A stretch of 47,118 nt of DNA from an uncultured Collinsella sp. (GTDB lineage Bacteria; Actinomycetota; Coriobacteriia; Coriobacteriales; Coriobacteriaceae). Each line of letters begins with the position of its first letter. Positions within the stretch are counted from its first letter, which is position 1. The translations under genes and the position numbers were made by a program. Where the stretch lies: positions 1-47,118 of the forward strand of contig CABUQV010000017.1 of the NCBI GenBank assembly GCA_902493855.1, in the 5' to 3' direction. The notes under the pieces were generated by a model that was not told the DNA's origin, searched no databases, and saw only the letters and a program-made list of their open reading frames with translations. Shown here piece after piece: positions 23,422-32,096 of the stretch.

Positions 23422-26103
23422 TTACTCCTTCTCGACCGCGCGCATGATCGCCTTGTAGATCTCCATCAGCGGGATGATCAGGAAGGCCAGGCCCAGCGCG
23501 GCAAGAACGCCCTTGAGCTCAAGCGTCACAGGGCCAAAGAACATCTCGGCAAGCGTCGGCTGTACGGTCACGATCACCGTCAGCACCAGCGCCAGCGCAG
23601 CGGAAGCCCACAGCCACTTGTTCTGCTTCTTCATGGTGAACAGCGACGCACGACGGCTGCGCATATTGAAGCAGTGGAAAATCTCGACCATGTTGAGCGT
23701 GATGAACGCCATCATCACGCCTTCCTCGTCGGCATTGCCGGCGATCATATCAGCGATGTGAATGTAGCCCATGTCAAAGTACACGCCCACAAAGAAGCTC
23801 GCCAGCACCAGCACGGTGATGATCAGACCCTGGACCACGCAGTCCAGACCCATATGTCCGGCGAAGACACCGTCCTTAGCGTTGCGCGGCTTGCGCTTCA
23901 TAATGTCGCCCTCGGCGTCCTCCATGCCCAGCGCGAGCGCGGGGAAACAGTCGGTAACCAGGTTCACCCACAGCAGCTGCACCGGCTGGAAGATGGTAAA
24001 GCCGATGAGCGTGGCGATAAACACCGAGAAGACCTCGGCAAGGTTTGCCGAAAGCAGGAACTGGATGACCTTGCGGATGTTGTCGTAGATGCGACGGCCC
24101 TCTTCGCAGGCACCGATGATGGTGGCGAAGTTGTCATCGGCAAGCACCATGTCGGCGACGTTCTTGGTGACGTCGGTACCGGTGATGCCCATGCCAACGC
24201 CGATGTCGGCGCGCTTGATGGACGGGGCGTCGTTGACGCCGTCGCCCGTCATGGCCACGATCTGGTCGCGCGACTTCCAAGCCTCGACGATGCGGGTCTT
24301 GTGCTCGGGCTGAACGCGGGCGTACACGCCGTAGTCCTCGATGTGCGCGTCGAGTTCCTCGTCGCTCATGCGGTCGAGGTCGGCGCCCGTGATGGCCTGG
24401 CTGCGATCGGTGACGATACCCAGCTGCTTGGCGATGGCCACGGCGGTGTCGATGTGGTCGCCCGTAATCATGACGGTGCGGATACCGGCATCGTGGGCCT
24501 CGCGGATGGCGTCGGCGACCTCGGGGCGGACCGGGTCAATCATGCCGGACAGGCCGCAGAAGACCAGGTCGTGCTCGAGCGCAGCGGGGCTGCAGTCGGC
24601 CGGGACCTCGGTGTAGGTGCGGCTTGCCAGCGCCAGCACGCGCAGGGCCTCGTCGGCCATGGCCTTGTTGGCGGCCACGAGCTCGGCGCGACGCTCCTCG
24701 GTCAGCGGAACGACCTTGTCGCCCTCGTAGATATGGGTGCACAGGCCGATCACCACGTCGGGCGCGCCCTTGGTGTACTGCTCATACTCGCCGTCCAGGG
24801 TCTCGACGACCACGGACATCATCTTGCGGCCCGAGTCAAACGGGGCCTCGCCCACGCGCGGATGCTCGGCAGTCAGGCCAGTGAGCCCCGCCTTGCCGGC
24901 ATCGTTGACGAGCGCACACTCGGTCGGCTCACCCACGGCCTCGCCCAGCTCCTCGTCCCACTGGGCGTCGGAGCACAGAGCCATGCCGGCCAGGAACTTC
25001 TCCTTAGGCGCAGCGAGCTCGTGCTTGACGACGGTCATCTTGTTCTGGGTGAGGGTACCGGTCTTGTCGGAGCAGATGGTCTGCGTGCAGCCAAGGGTCT
25101 CGACGGCAGAGAGCTTGCGGATAATCGCCTGACGCTTGGCCATCTTGGTCACGCCGAGCGACAGCACGATGGTCACGACGGCAACCAGGCCCTCGGGGAT
25201 GGCGGCGACGGCAAGCGAGACAGCGACCATAAAGGTGTCGAGCAGCGCGGTCGGATCGGTGAGAACGTTGCCCACGCCGTGGCGGATGATGTCGACGCCA
25301 AAGATGACGACGCAGATGACGATAACCATGATGGTAAGGATGCGGCTGAGCTCGGCGAGCTTCACCTGCAGCGGCGTGAGCTCTTCCTTGGCCTCGGCCA
25401 GGGCGCCGGCGATCTTGCCCATCTCGGTGTTCATACCGGTGCCGACCACGACGGCGCGACCGCGGCCGTATACCACGGTGGAACCCATGTAGCACATGTT
25501 CTTGCGGTCGCCGAGCGGCACGTCGTCGGTGCCGGCGGCGAGCTCAATGACGTTGGCATGCTTCTCGACGGGCACGGACTCGCCAGTGAGTGCAGCCTCT
25601 TCGATCTTCATCGTGGCACTCTCGAGCACACGGCAGTCGGCCGGGACGGAGTCGCCCGCCTCGAGCATGATCACATCGCCGGGCACGAGCTCGGCGCTCG
25701 GCAGGTGCACGAGCTTGCCGTCGCGCAGCACCTTGGACTGCGCCGCGCTCATCTCCTGCAGGGCCTCGAGGGCCTCTTCGCTCTTGGCTTCCTGGACCAC
25801 GCCCAGTACCGAGTTGACGATAACGACGAACATGATGATGGCGACGTCGGCAAAGTCGGGCTCGCCCTTGACCATACCCGTGAGCGCGCTGATGACGGCG
25901 GCAACGATCAACATGATGACCATGGGGTCGGCCATCTGCTCAAAGAAACGCTTCCACAGCGGCGTTTTCTCGGCTTCCTCGAGCTTGTTAGGGCCTGTCT
26001 TGGCGAGGCGCGACGACGCCTCGTCGTTGCTCAGGCCGAGGTTCTCATCGACGCCCTGGTCGCTGAGCACCTCCGCCGCGGCGGACAGGTATTCCTTTTG
26101 CAT
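23422..26103 (-). CDS. P-type calcium-transporting ATPase (PacL-like)
   Basis: An 893 aa P2A-type cation ATPase. It has an N-terminal cation-ATPase domain, a TGES actuator loop (173-176), the ion-binding IPEGL motif in M4 (302-306) with VSLAVAAIPEGL, the phosphorylation site DKTGTLT (Asp346), a nucleotide-binding domain, and TGDGVNDAPSIKRADIG, the hinge motif. M5-M6 carry NLVTDCFPALALG. It matches SERCA-like Ca2+ exporters; export of Ca2+ (or possibly Mn2+) from the cytoplasm is expected. An AGGAGGGG site precedes the ATG. It is monocistronic, diverging from pyk. Confidence 0.95.
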   Translation of the reverse strand: MQKEYLSAAAEVLSDQGVDENLGLSNDEASSRLAKTGPNKLEEAEKTPLWKRFFEQMADPMVIMLIVAAVISALTGMVKGEPDFADVAIIMFVVIVNSVLGVVQEAKSEEALEALQEMSAAQSKVLRDGKLVHLPSAELVPGDVIMLEAGDSVPADCRVLESATMKIEEAALTGESVPVEKHANVIELAAGTDDVPLGDRKNMCYMGSTVVYGRGRAVVVGTGMNTEMGKIAGALAEAKEELTPLQVKLAELSRILTIMVIVICVVIFGVDIIRHGVGNVLTDPTALLDTFMVAVSLAVAAIPEGLVAVVTIVLSLGVTKMAKRQAIIRKLSAVETLGCTQTICSDKTGTLTQNKMTVVKHELAAPKEKFLAGMALCSDAQWDEELGEAVGEPTECALVNDAGKAGLTGLTAEHPRVGEAPFDSGRKMMSVVVETLDGEYEQYTKGAPDVVIGLCTHIYEGDKVVPLTEERRAELVAANKAMADEALRVLALASRTYTEVPADCSPAALEHDLVFCGLSGMIDPVRPEVADAIREAHDAGIRTVMITGDHIDTAVAIAKQLGIVTDRSQAITGADLDRMSDEELDAHIEDYGVYARVQPEHKTRIVEAWKSRDQIVAMTGDGVNDAPSIKRADIGVGMGITGTDVTKNVADMVLADDNFATIIGACEEGRRIYDNIRKVIQFLLSANLAEVFSVFIATLIGFTIFQPVQLLWVNLVTDCFPALALGMEDAEGDIMKRKPRNAKDGVFAGHMGLDCVVQGLIITVLVLASFFVGVYFDMGYIHIADMIAGNADEEGVMMAFITLNMVEIFHCFNMRSRRASLFTMKKQNKWLWASAALALVLTVIVTVQPTLAEMFFGPVTLELKGVLAALGLAFLIIPLMEIYKAIMRAVEKE

Positions 26104-26449
26104 ATAGAGTCCCCTCCTGGGATTCGGGCCACTCAGCAGATTGATGCCCGATCATAATTCCCAGGAGAAGGGCAAGGGCTCATCAAGGCTGCCGTGCTGA
26201 GCGGCAGTTGATAGTGGAGCTATGGTACCCCAAAGCAGCGCGTCTAGCCAAAACATTCCAATTGGAAACACGGCTCGAGTGCAACGATGCAGACCGTGTG
26301 ATGCTCAATATTGATAAAACGTTTTTTCTTCGGCACATCGTCAAACTGAAATATCGCCCAGATAGCAGCGGTCAGAACGGTTGGTAAAGTTTTTGCATAT
26401 ACCGTTTTCCGCAAAAAATGAACTTCTAATTCGGCATACGGTCGATTTT

Positions 26450-26480
26450 TTGGGGTATTCGGTCGGCATTTCGTTATAAT
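26450..26480 (+). promoter_or_regulatory. Promoter of pyk
   Basis: A perfect -10 TATAAT (26475-26480) lies about 64 bases upstream of the pyk start. A weak -35 TTGGGG (26450-26455) is 19 bases away. The 440-base gap 26104-26543 otherwise holds no gene; 26380-26520 is AT-rich with the words CGGTCG and GCATA repeated. Confidence 0.55.
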
Positions 26481-26543
26481 CATCTCAGTTTTATTTCTTA
26501 TGGTTTATCTATCAGCGCAAGACGATGTCAGATGGAGGTCTGA

Positions 26544-28004
26544 ATGTACAAGCGCACCAAGATTGTATGCACCATGGGTCCCGCCTGCGATAGCGACGAG
26601 ACCATCCGCGAGATGATCAAGGCGGGCATGAACGTCGCCCGTTTTAACTTCTCGCACGGATCCTACGACGAGCACCACGGTCGCATCGAGCGCGTCCGTC
26701 GTATTTCCAAGGAGCTCGGTCTGCCCGTCGGCATCCTGCTCGACACCAAGGGCCCCGAGGTCCGCACCGGCCTTCTGGTCGATGGCAAGAAGGTTGCCGT
26801 CAAGACCGGCGATAAGATCGTCGTCACCGCCCAGCCCACGTCCGAGGATTTCCACGGCACCGCTGAGCACATCTCCCTCGACTACCTGGCTCTGCCCTCC
26901 GAGGTCGAGAAGGGCTCCCTTATCCTGATCGATGACGGTCTGGTTGCCCTCGAGGTCGAGTCCGTCGACGGCCAGGACATGACCTGCGTCGTTAAGAACG
27001 ACGGCCTGATCGGCGAGCGCAAGGGCGTCAACATGCCCAACGTCAACATCTCGCTGCCCGCCATCACCGAGCGCGATCGTCAGGACATCCTCTTTGGCCT
27101 GACCGAGAACATCGACTACATCGCCGCTTCCTTCATCCGTGACGGCGAGTCCGTCCGCGGCATCCGCGAGCTTTGCCGCGAGAACGGTGGCGAGCACGTG
27201 ACGATCTTCCCGAAGATCGAGTGCGCCCTGGGCGTCGAGAACTTCGACGAGATCCTCGAGGCTTCCGACGGCATCATGGTCGCCCGTGGCGACCTGGGCA
27301 TCGAGATCAAGCCCGAGCTCGTTCCGCACATCCAGAAGGAGATCATCGCCAAGTGCAACGCGGCCTACAAGCCCGTTATCACCGCTACGCAGATGCTCGA
27401 CTCCATGCAGCAGAACCCGCGCCCGACGCGCGCCGAGGTTGCCGACGTTGCTAACGCCATCTACGACGGCACCGACGCCGTTATGCTCTCTGGCGAGTCC
27501 GCTGCCGGTAAGTACCCGGTCGAGGCCGTTAAGATGCAGGCCAGCATTGCTCTCGAGACTGAGAAGTACCTCCCGGCTCACGCTCCGCTCGAGGTTCCGG
27601 CCGACGCTCATGGCACCCGCGTCGTCAACAACGTTGTGGGTATGTCCGCTGTGAACATGGCTACCACCGTTGGCGCCAAGTGCATCACCGTGCCGACGAC
27701 CACCGGTCGTACCGCTCGCCTGATCTCGCACTTCCGTCCCAACATGCCGATCTGCGCGTTCTCCCGCCACGAGTGGGCCGTCCAGCAGATGATTATGTAC
27801 TGGGGCGTTATCCCGCACCAGGCCGAGATTACCCAGGGCACCGTCAACGGCACGATCGTCAAGGCGATCGAGACCGCTAAGGAGCTCGGCTACGTCAAGG
27901 CCGGCGATCTGACCGTCGCTACCGCTGGCGATTCCCGCATGAGCGTCCAGCTCGAGGATAAGGTCTCCTCGACCAACGTCGCTTACGTCGCTCAGGTGCG
28001 CTAA
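26544..28004 (+). CDS. pyk: Pyruvate kinase
   Basis: Last step of glycolysis: phosphoenolpyruvate + ADP gives pyruvate + ATP. The 486 aa are typical. N-terminal KRTKIVCTMGPACDSDETI, substrate/metal residues in NFSHG and GILLDTKGPEVRTG, catalytic-site region TIFPKIECALGVENFDEI and MVARGDLGIE, and ATQMLDSM are all present, followed by the C-terminal regulatory domain. GGAGG precedes the ATG. It is one of the few plus-strand genes and uses codons more uniformly than its neighbours (many AAG, ATC, GTC), which suggests high expression. A strong terminator follows. Confidence 0.98.
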   Translation: MYKRTKIVCTMGPACDSDETIREMIKAGMNVARFNFSHGSYDEHHGRIERVRRISKELGLPVGILLDTKGPEVRTGLLVDGKKVAVKTGDKIVVTAQPTSEDFHGTAEHISLDYLALPSEVEKGSLILIDDGLVALEVESVDGQDMTCVVKNDGLIGERKGVNMPNVNISLPAITERDRQDILFGLTENIDYIAASFIRDGESVRGIRELCRENGGEHVTIFPKIECALGVENFDEILEASDGIMVARGDLGIEIKPELVPHIQKEIIAKCNAAYKPVITATQMLDSMQQNPRPTRAEVADVANAIYDGTDAVMLSGESAAGKYPVEAVKMQASIALETEKYLPAHAPLEVPADAHGTRVVNNVVGMSAVNMATTVGAKCITVPTTTGRTARLISHFRPNMPICAFSRHEWAVQQMIMYWGVIPHQAEITQGTVNGTIVKAIETAKELGYVKAGDLTVATAGDSRMSVQLEDKVSSTNVAYVAQVR

Positions 28005-28035
28005 ATCGTACTTGCAAGCAAATTTGCATTGCAAA

Positions 28036-28070
28036 GGGCCCGGAAGGCATTGCCTTCCGGGCCCTTTTTT
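28036..28070 (+). terminator. Terminator of pyk
   Basis: GGGCCCGGAAGGC and GCCTTCCGGGCCC form a perfect 13 bp stem with a three-base loop, followed by TTTTTT on the plus strand. It is 32 bases after the pyk stop. Confidence 0.95.
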
Positions 28071-28097
28071 AAGACCTTATTCATATGCCGCTTCATC

Positions 28098-28211
28098 GAT
28101 TTGCGTTCAGTCGCAAGCCTCTCCGATGCCGAGCGCACCACCGAAGACGTCTTGCAAGGGGAGCCGTTGGTCAATTGGGGTGAACTGTTCACCGTCAAGC
28201 CGGCCGGCTAG
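28098..28211 (+). pseudogene. Possible C-terminal gene remnant
   Basis: One plus-strand frame reads LRSVASLSDAERTTEDVLQG, then EPLVNWGELFTVKPAG and a stop. It looks like the end of a real protein but has no start codon or ribosome site: upstream in frame lies the pyk terminator. It may be the leftover tail of a deleted gene, or chance. Confidence 0.3.
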
Positions 28212-29056
28212 CAGCTAGCGATCAGAGGGACTGCAGGGACGTCAGAAGCGGCAACGCGAGCCGCAAAGCCCGCCTCGGTCAGCTCGATCACCTCGGTAAA
28301 CGTCGCGTCGAAGAACTCCTCGGTCAGCAGGCGGTATGGCGGATGGTCGGGCTCACCGGGGTTTTCGCGCACGATCTCGTGCATAACGCCGATGGTCTTG
28401 AGCACATACTCCTTATGGATGGGATACTGCCCAAAACGCGTCGCCGCAGTATACAGGCGATCGGTCGCGCGCGGAATCGAAACGATGCCGAGCGTCTTGC
28501 CAAACCAGTCAAAGTCGCCTTGCTTTTTAATGCGGAACTCCTCGCACGGCTTGCCGCCGTGCGCCTCCAGGTACTGATTCACGCGCGTATTCCATACGGT
28601 ATCGGCCACCAGATGCGACCAGACACCCAGTGTCAAATCGAGCAACGACTGCGCCACATCTTCGGATGCAAGCGAGAACTCACAGGCGCCGGGACCGGCA
28701 ACCGGCTCGGCATCCCTGTAGCGCTGGGGATAGTGCACGCGATTCAGTCGCTCGCGCTCCTCGACAATCGAGGTAGCCGCGGCTGGCGCACCGGTGGGCG
28801 AACTTTTAAGCAACGGTGCCACATAGGTATCCCAGAACTCATGCTCACGAGGCTTAGGGATAGGCTCGGGCTTTGCAAAGTGCGTAATGCGGTACGGGAT
28901 GGGATCGGCGATGCCAGGGACCATATAGCCCACGAAGATATCCGGAACCACGCAGCCAAACAAAAAGGCATTGCGGTCGCGCACGCTATTGGCAAGTGCA
29001 CCGGTGCGCTCCAGCAAACGCTCCGTCTGAGCGATATGAATGTTCCAACTTGGCAT
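28208..29056 (-). CDS. Zinc-dependent phospholipase C-like protein
   Basis: A 282 aa protein of the zinc-dependent phospholipase C (S1-P1 fold) group, all-helical. The N-terminus SWNIHIAQTERLLER and VVPDIFVGYM carry a Trp/His/Asp metal-ligand pattern; DLTLGVWSHLVADTVWN (His and Asp near 135-145) is the central metal motif. There is no signal peptide, so it is intracellular here, unlike secreted alpha-toxins. The start at 29056 is preceded by GGGGGTGG; an ATG 4 codons upstream lacks one. The substrate is unknown. Confidence 0.75.
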   Translation of the reverse strand: MPSWNIHIAQTERLLERTGALANSVRDRNAFLFGCVVPDIFVGYMVPGIADPIPYRITHFAKPEPIPKPREHEFWDTYVAPLLKSSPTGAPAAATSIVEERERLNRVHYPQRYRDAEPVAGPGACEFSLASEDVAQSLLDLTLGVWSHLVADTVWNTRVNQYLEAHGGKPCEEFRIKKQGDFDWFGKTLGIVSIPRATDRLYTAATRFGQYPIHKEYVLKTIGVMHEIVRENPGEPDHPPYRLLTEEFFDATFTEVIELTEAGFAARVAASDVPAVPLIASC

Positions 29057-29136
29057 AGCCACCCCCATAAAAAACCTGGATAACTATACCATCACGGCAA
29101 AGCCGCGCGGGCGGCTACGCACGCTCTACGCAGCAA

Positions 29137-29907
29137 CTAGTCCGTAGTACCGCTTTCGGTTCCATACGACGGCGAAGGCGCCTCGACCACATGGTGATAT
29201 CGATCGATATAGATTGCACGGGCACCCAGGCGTCGCACCAAATCCTGGTGATGCGTGCTCATCAAGACCGTCTTACCCGCCGCGACGTAGGCCAGCAAGA
29301 AGTTGACCACGATGTCGCATGAATCCTCGTCGAGCCCATTGGTGGGCTCATCGAGCACTAGGATATCGGGGTTCATCGATACAACTGCCGCCAGCGCCAC
29401 ACGCTTCTTTTGCCCGCCCGAGAGCTGATAGGGAGAGGCGTCGGCAAGGTCGGCAACCTGGAACAGCCCCATGGCATCGCGCACGCGGCGCTCGAGCTCG
29501 TCTGCCGGCAGCCCCATCTGCGCGGGACCAAAAGCAACTTCCTCGCCCACCGTGGCGCAGAACAGCTGGGCATCGGCGTTTTGGAATACGAAGCCCACGC
29601 GCTGGTGGAACTTCTGAGCAGCAGCAGAATCCTTCAGATACGCCGCATCGACCACGTGCCCGTCAAACAGGTATGCCCCTGCGTCCGCGAGTTCAAGGCC
29701 GTTAATAAGACGCATAATCGTCGTCTTGCCGCAGCCGTTGGGACCGAGCAGGGCAACGAGTTCACCACGATCGACCCGCAGCGACACGCCATCGACAACC
29801 GTATGCCCCGCATAGGAGAACACCACGTCGCAAAACTCGATGAGCGGCGTTGCCTCGGCGCCAACAGCACCGCTCGCGCCCATCGCGTCATTTGTATCGT
29901 TTGCCAA
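29137..29907 (-). CDS. nikO: ECF nickel/cobalt transporter ATPase (NikO/CbiO)
   Basis: A 256 aa ABC ATPase of a group I ECF transporter. It has Walker A GPNGCGKTT (about 53-61), Q-loop VFQNADAQLF, signature LSGGQKKR, Walker B LVLDEPTNGLD and the H-loop STHHQD. The start is TTG at 29907 after GGGAAGGG; an ATG eight codons on is an alternative. It is the last gene of the nikMN-nikQ-nikO operon, 44 bases after nikQ. The nickel assignment rests on the NikR-like operator upstream of the operon. Confidence 0.9.
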   Translation of the reverse strand: MANDTNDAMGASGAVGAEATPLIEFCDVVFSYAGHTVVDGVSLRVDRGELVALLGPNGCGKTTIMRLINGLELADAGAYLFDGHVVDAAYLKDSAAAQKFHQRVGFVFQNADAQLFCATVGEEVAFGPAQMGLPADELERRVRDAMGLFQVADLADASPYQLSGGQKKRVALAAVVSMNPDILVLDEPTNGLDEDSCDIVVNFLLAYVAAGKTVLMSTHHQDLVRRLGARAIYIDRYHHVVEAPSPSYGTESGTTD

Positions 29908-29951
29908 AACGTCGCCCTTCCCTATTCATATCGACGGTTCGACCGCCCGCG

Positions 29952-30788
29952 TTACAGCACGGCGCACAACACTGTCAGCAGCGCCACGCCGGCCGCATAG
30001 GCCGCATCGCGCCAGCCAAACCTGGCGCGCGCGGGAGCCGGATACGCACCGGCAAAGCCGCGGCAAAGCATAGCCTCGTCCATCGCGCGACTGCATTTCA
30101 TCGCCTTGATAAAGGTCATGCCCATGATACCCGCGATCGAATCGGTACGCGAAAATCCCTCGGGCGCACGGCCAACGCTGCGCAGCATGACCGATTCGCA
30201 CAGATCGTGCGCCGTACGACCCAGCACCTCGATGTGCTTGAGCGCCATATCAAACGTAAAGATAACTTCGTCGGGTAGGTGCAGCATCTTGAGCGCCGCC
30301 GACATGCGGCTCCACGTGAGGGTCCACGAAACGCCCAGCACCAGCGACACATTAATGAAGGTCTTGAGCGCAATCTTGAGCATGGCGCCCGTAGCGGAAG
30401 CACCCAGCAGCAGGGCAGGCAGCGCCAAAACCACTGCGAGCCCCGCGGCGCCAAGCGCCGGCACAAAGGTCGCGCGCAGCCCGCGTACGGGACGCACGGC
30501 AACGAGCACCAGCGCAATGGCCGCCATCAACATGAGGTACAGTGGGCTTTGTGTCAGGCACACGCACAGGACGCAAACGAATATCCCCACCAGGCGCACC
30601 GGAGCCGAAACGCAAGAAAGGGCGCGGTCGACCATCGACCCGCCCTCGTGCGCGCCTCCACCCAGGCGAACCCGCTCAAGCAGGCTCGCCAGGTGCAGGA
30701 CGTTCTTTTGCATCACGCGATGACGAGCGCCCGTGGGCTCGTATCGCTGCTCGACCGCAAGCCAGCTAGGCAGCTCGACCATCGCCAT
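29952..30788 (-). CDS. nikQ: ECF transporter transmembrane (T) component NikQ/CbiQ
   Basis: A 278 aa membrane protein with about five or six helices, for example LVGIFVCVLCVCLTQSPLYL and AGLAVVLALPALLLGASAT. It has the cytoplasmic coupling helices with the family's Ala-Arg-Gly-like motifs, seen as MLRSVGRAPEGF and AMDEAMLCRGFAGAYP. The T component links the ATPase to the substrate-binding NikMN. It starts at ATG with GCGGAG and overlaps the nikMN end by 23 bases. Confidence 0.9.
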   Translation of the reverse strand: MAMVELPSWLAVEQRYEPTGARHRVMQKNVLHLASLLERVRLGGGAHEGGSMVDRALSCVSAPVRLVGIFVCVLCVCLTQSPLYLMLMAAIALVLVAVRPVRGLRATFVPALGAAGLAVVLALPALLLGASATGAMLKIALKTFINVSLVLGVSWTLTWSRMSAALKMLHLPDEVIFTFDMALKHIEVLGRTAHDLCESVMLRSVGRAPEGFSRTDSIAGIMGMTFIKAMKCSRAMDEAMLCRGFAGAYPAPARARFGWRDAAYAAGVALLTVLCAVL

Positions 30789-31851
30789 GGGCTCCGCTTT
30801 CCTTGACCGTCAGCGAGATCAGACGGAATGCGATGGTGAGCACCGCCACGCCAATCACGCCGGACAGGATATACATGGCAGCCTGACCGGCAAAGCCGAG
30901 ACCCTGCTCCTCGGAATAGGCCTGCAGGTAATCACCCGTAGGCAGAGCGTCGGCAAAGGTCGGGGCGTCGAGACCGACCGAAGCCTGCAGGCTGTCGTCG
31001 CCAGCCTCCTGAACGGCGGTCGCGGCGCCCTCGGCGTCCCACTCACCCCAGGCGTCACCCGTGGCCAGCAGGCCCAGCGGCGTGGCCACGACAAGCACGG
31101 CAACCAAGATGAGCGTGGGGACCAGCGAGGTCTTCTTTGCAGCAGCGCCCTCGGCAGCAAGCTGTCCATCGGCGGCTTCGGGGCCGACGATAACGCTCGG
31201 CGCCGTCTTCTTGATAAAGCCGTAGATCGCGGCAGTCGCCACGCCCTCGACCACGCCGGCTACCAACATATGCGGGATCATCATGGCCGGAATGGCAATG
31301 GACAGCGGGAAGGGGCAGTACAGCGGAGCGCCCGAAGCATTCGTGAAAAGCATCGGCTGAATACCAAACTCGATTGCTGCGCACAGGGCCGCCAGGCACA
31401 GGCCGACCCAGCCGCTTACGATGGCCGAAACCGAGGTGCCCCAGCTCTTGTCGTGCAAACGGCTGTTAAGCGCGCGGAACACGATGGCTGCGGCAAACGG
31501 CAACACGAAGGCCATGTTAAAGCAGTTAGCGCCAAAGGACAGGATGCCGCCGTCGCCAAACAGCAGCGCTTGCAGCGCCAGCGCGACCGAAACCGCGATA
31601 GCCGCGGCCTCGGGGCCCAGCAGCAGCGCGATGAGTGCGCCACCAACGGCGTGGCCTGTGGTGCCGCCAGGCAGCGGCACGTTGAACATCATGAGCAGGA
31701 AGGAGAACGCGGCGCAGATGCCCAGGAACGCCATGTGCTCGCGATCGAGCGTGGCGCGCACCTTTTTGATGCAGTGGATCCAAACGGGCACCATCGCCAC
31801 CGCCATAACGGCATCGGTCTGCGGGGACAGATAATTATCTGGAATGTGCAT
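30766..31851 (-). CDS. nikM: ECF nickel/cobalt substrate-binding protein NikMN/CbiMN
   Basis: A 361 aa protein fusing the CbiM/NikM core (1-220) to a C-terminal NikN/PDGLE-type region (from about 245). The mature N-terminus begins MHIPDNYLSP: Met1-His2 and nearby His form the metal site, and cleavage is not required. Helices follow (AVGGALIALLLGPEAAAIAV, ALQALLFGDGGILSFGANCF). The last part has two helices with the outer loop of the PDGLE domain between them. It takes up Ni2+ (or Co2+). It is the first gene of the operon, with the NikR-like site and promoter directly upstream. Confidence 0.92.
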   Translation of the reverse strand: MHIPDNYLSPQTDAVMAVAMVPVWIHCIKKVRATLDREHMAFLGICAAFSFLLMMFNVPLPGGTTGHAVGGALIALLLGPEAAAIAVSVALALQALLFGDGGILSFGANCFNMAFVLPFAAAIVFRALNSRLHDKSWGTSVSAIVSGWVGLCLAALCAAIEFGIQPMLFTNASGAPLYCPFPLSIAIPAMMIPHMLVAGVVEGVATAAIYGFIKKTAPSVIVGPEAADGQLAAEGAAAKKTSLVPTLILVAVLVVATPLGLLATGDAWGEWDAEGAATAVQEAGDDSLQASVGLDAPTFADALPTGDYLQAYSEEQGLGFAGQAAMYILSGVIGVAVLTIAFRLISLTVKESGAHGDGRAA

Positions 31852-31908
31852 GTACGCCTCCCGGTTATCGGCGCACGGAATTGCAACGCCGCTTGAATCA
31901 CCTTTCCA

Positions 31909-31936
31909 GTGTTACGTAATGTCAGATTCGTAACAC
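31909..31936. promoter_or_regulatory. NikR-like operator
   Basis: GTGTTAC (31909-31915) and GTAACAC (31930-31936) form a perfect inverted pair 14 bases apart, extended to GTGTTACG/CGTAACAC. This fits a GTGTTAC-N13/14-GTAACAC NikR site known from other phyla. It lies just downstream of the expected start of nikMNQO transcription, so nickel-NikR would block it. Confidence 0.7.
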
Positions 31937-31946
31937 TCCGCGGGCT

Positions 31947-31975
31947 ATCATAGCAAAACGGCGCACTGCCGACAA
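31947..31975 (-). promoter_or_regulatory. Promoter of nikMNQO
   Basis: The -35 TTGTCG (31970-31975) and -10 TATGAT (31947-31952) are exactly 17 bases apart on the minus strand, directly upstream of the NikR-like operator. Confidence 0.65.
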
Positions 31976-31989
31976 AGCAGCACGCCGTT
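31953..31989 (-). terminator. Likely terminator of pheST
   Basis: On the minus strand AACGGCGTGCTGC pairs with GCAGTGCGCCGTT (13 bp, two G-U pairs), followed by TTTTGCTAT. The T-run is short. It overlaps the nikM promoter spacer and -35 box. The remaining bases to the pheT stop (31990-32096) show nothing else. Confidence 0.5.
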
Positions 31990-32096
31990 ATGTAATGCGC
32001 GTGTCATATATGCAGGCTCAACGGTGCCTTATACCGAAAACAGCAGTCACGTAAGACTCGGCGGCAGCCGACGCTGGCCCATATCCGGCGCAGGAC

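Noticed and set aside
23674..26157. An 827-codon open frame on the strand opposite the calcium ATPase (and similar ones opposite metG, pyk, serS, pheT, glmM and the DUF4012 gene).
   Set aside because: These follow from strong GC bias at third codon positions; they are exact shadows of well-recognised genes, lack ribosome sites, and translate to low-complexity sequence.
26244..26483. A 79-codon minus-strand frame upstream of pyk.
   Set aside because: It covers the AT-rich pyk promoter region, has no ribosome site and no recognisable protein sequence.
31852..32096. A cobalamin riboswitch before the CbiM/NikM-type transporter.
   Set aside because: No B12-box-like sequence was seen, and the space is filled by the pheST terminator, a promoter and a NikR-like operator.
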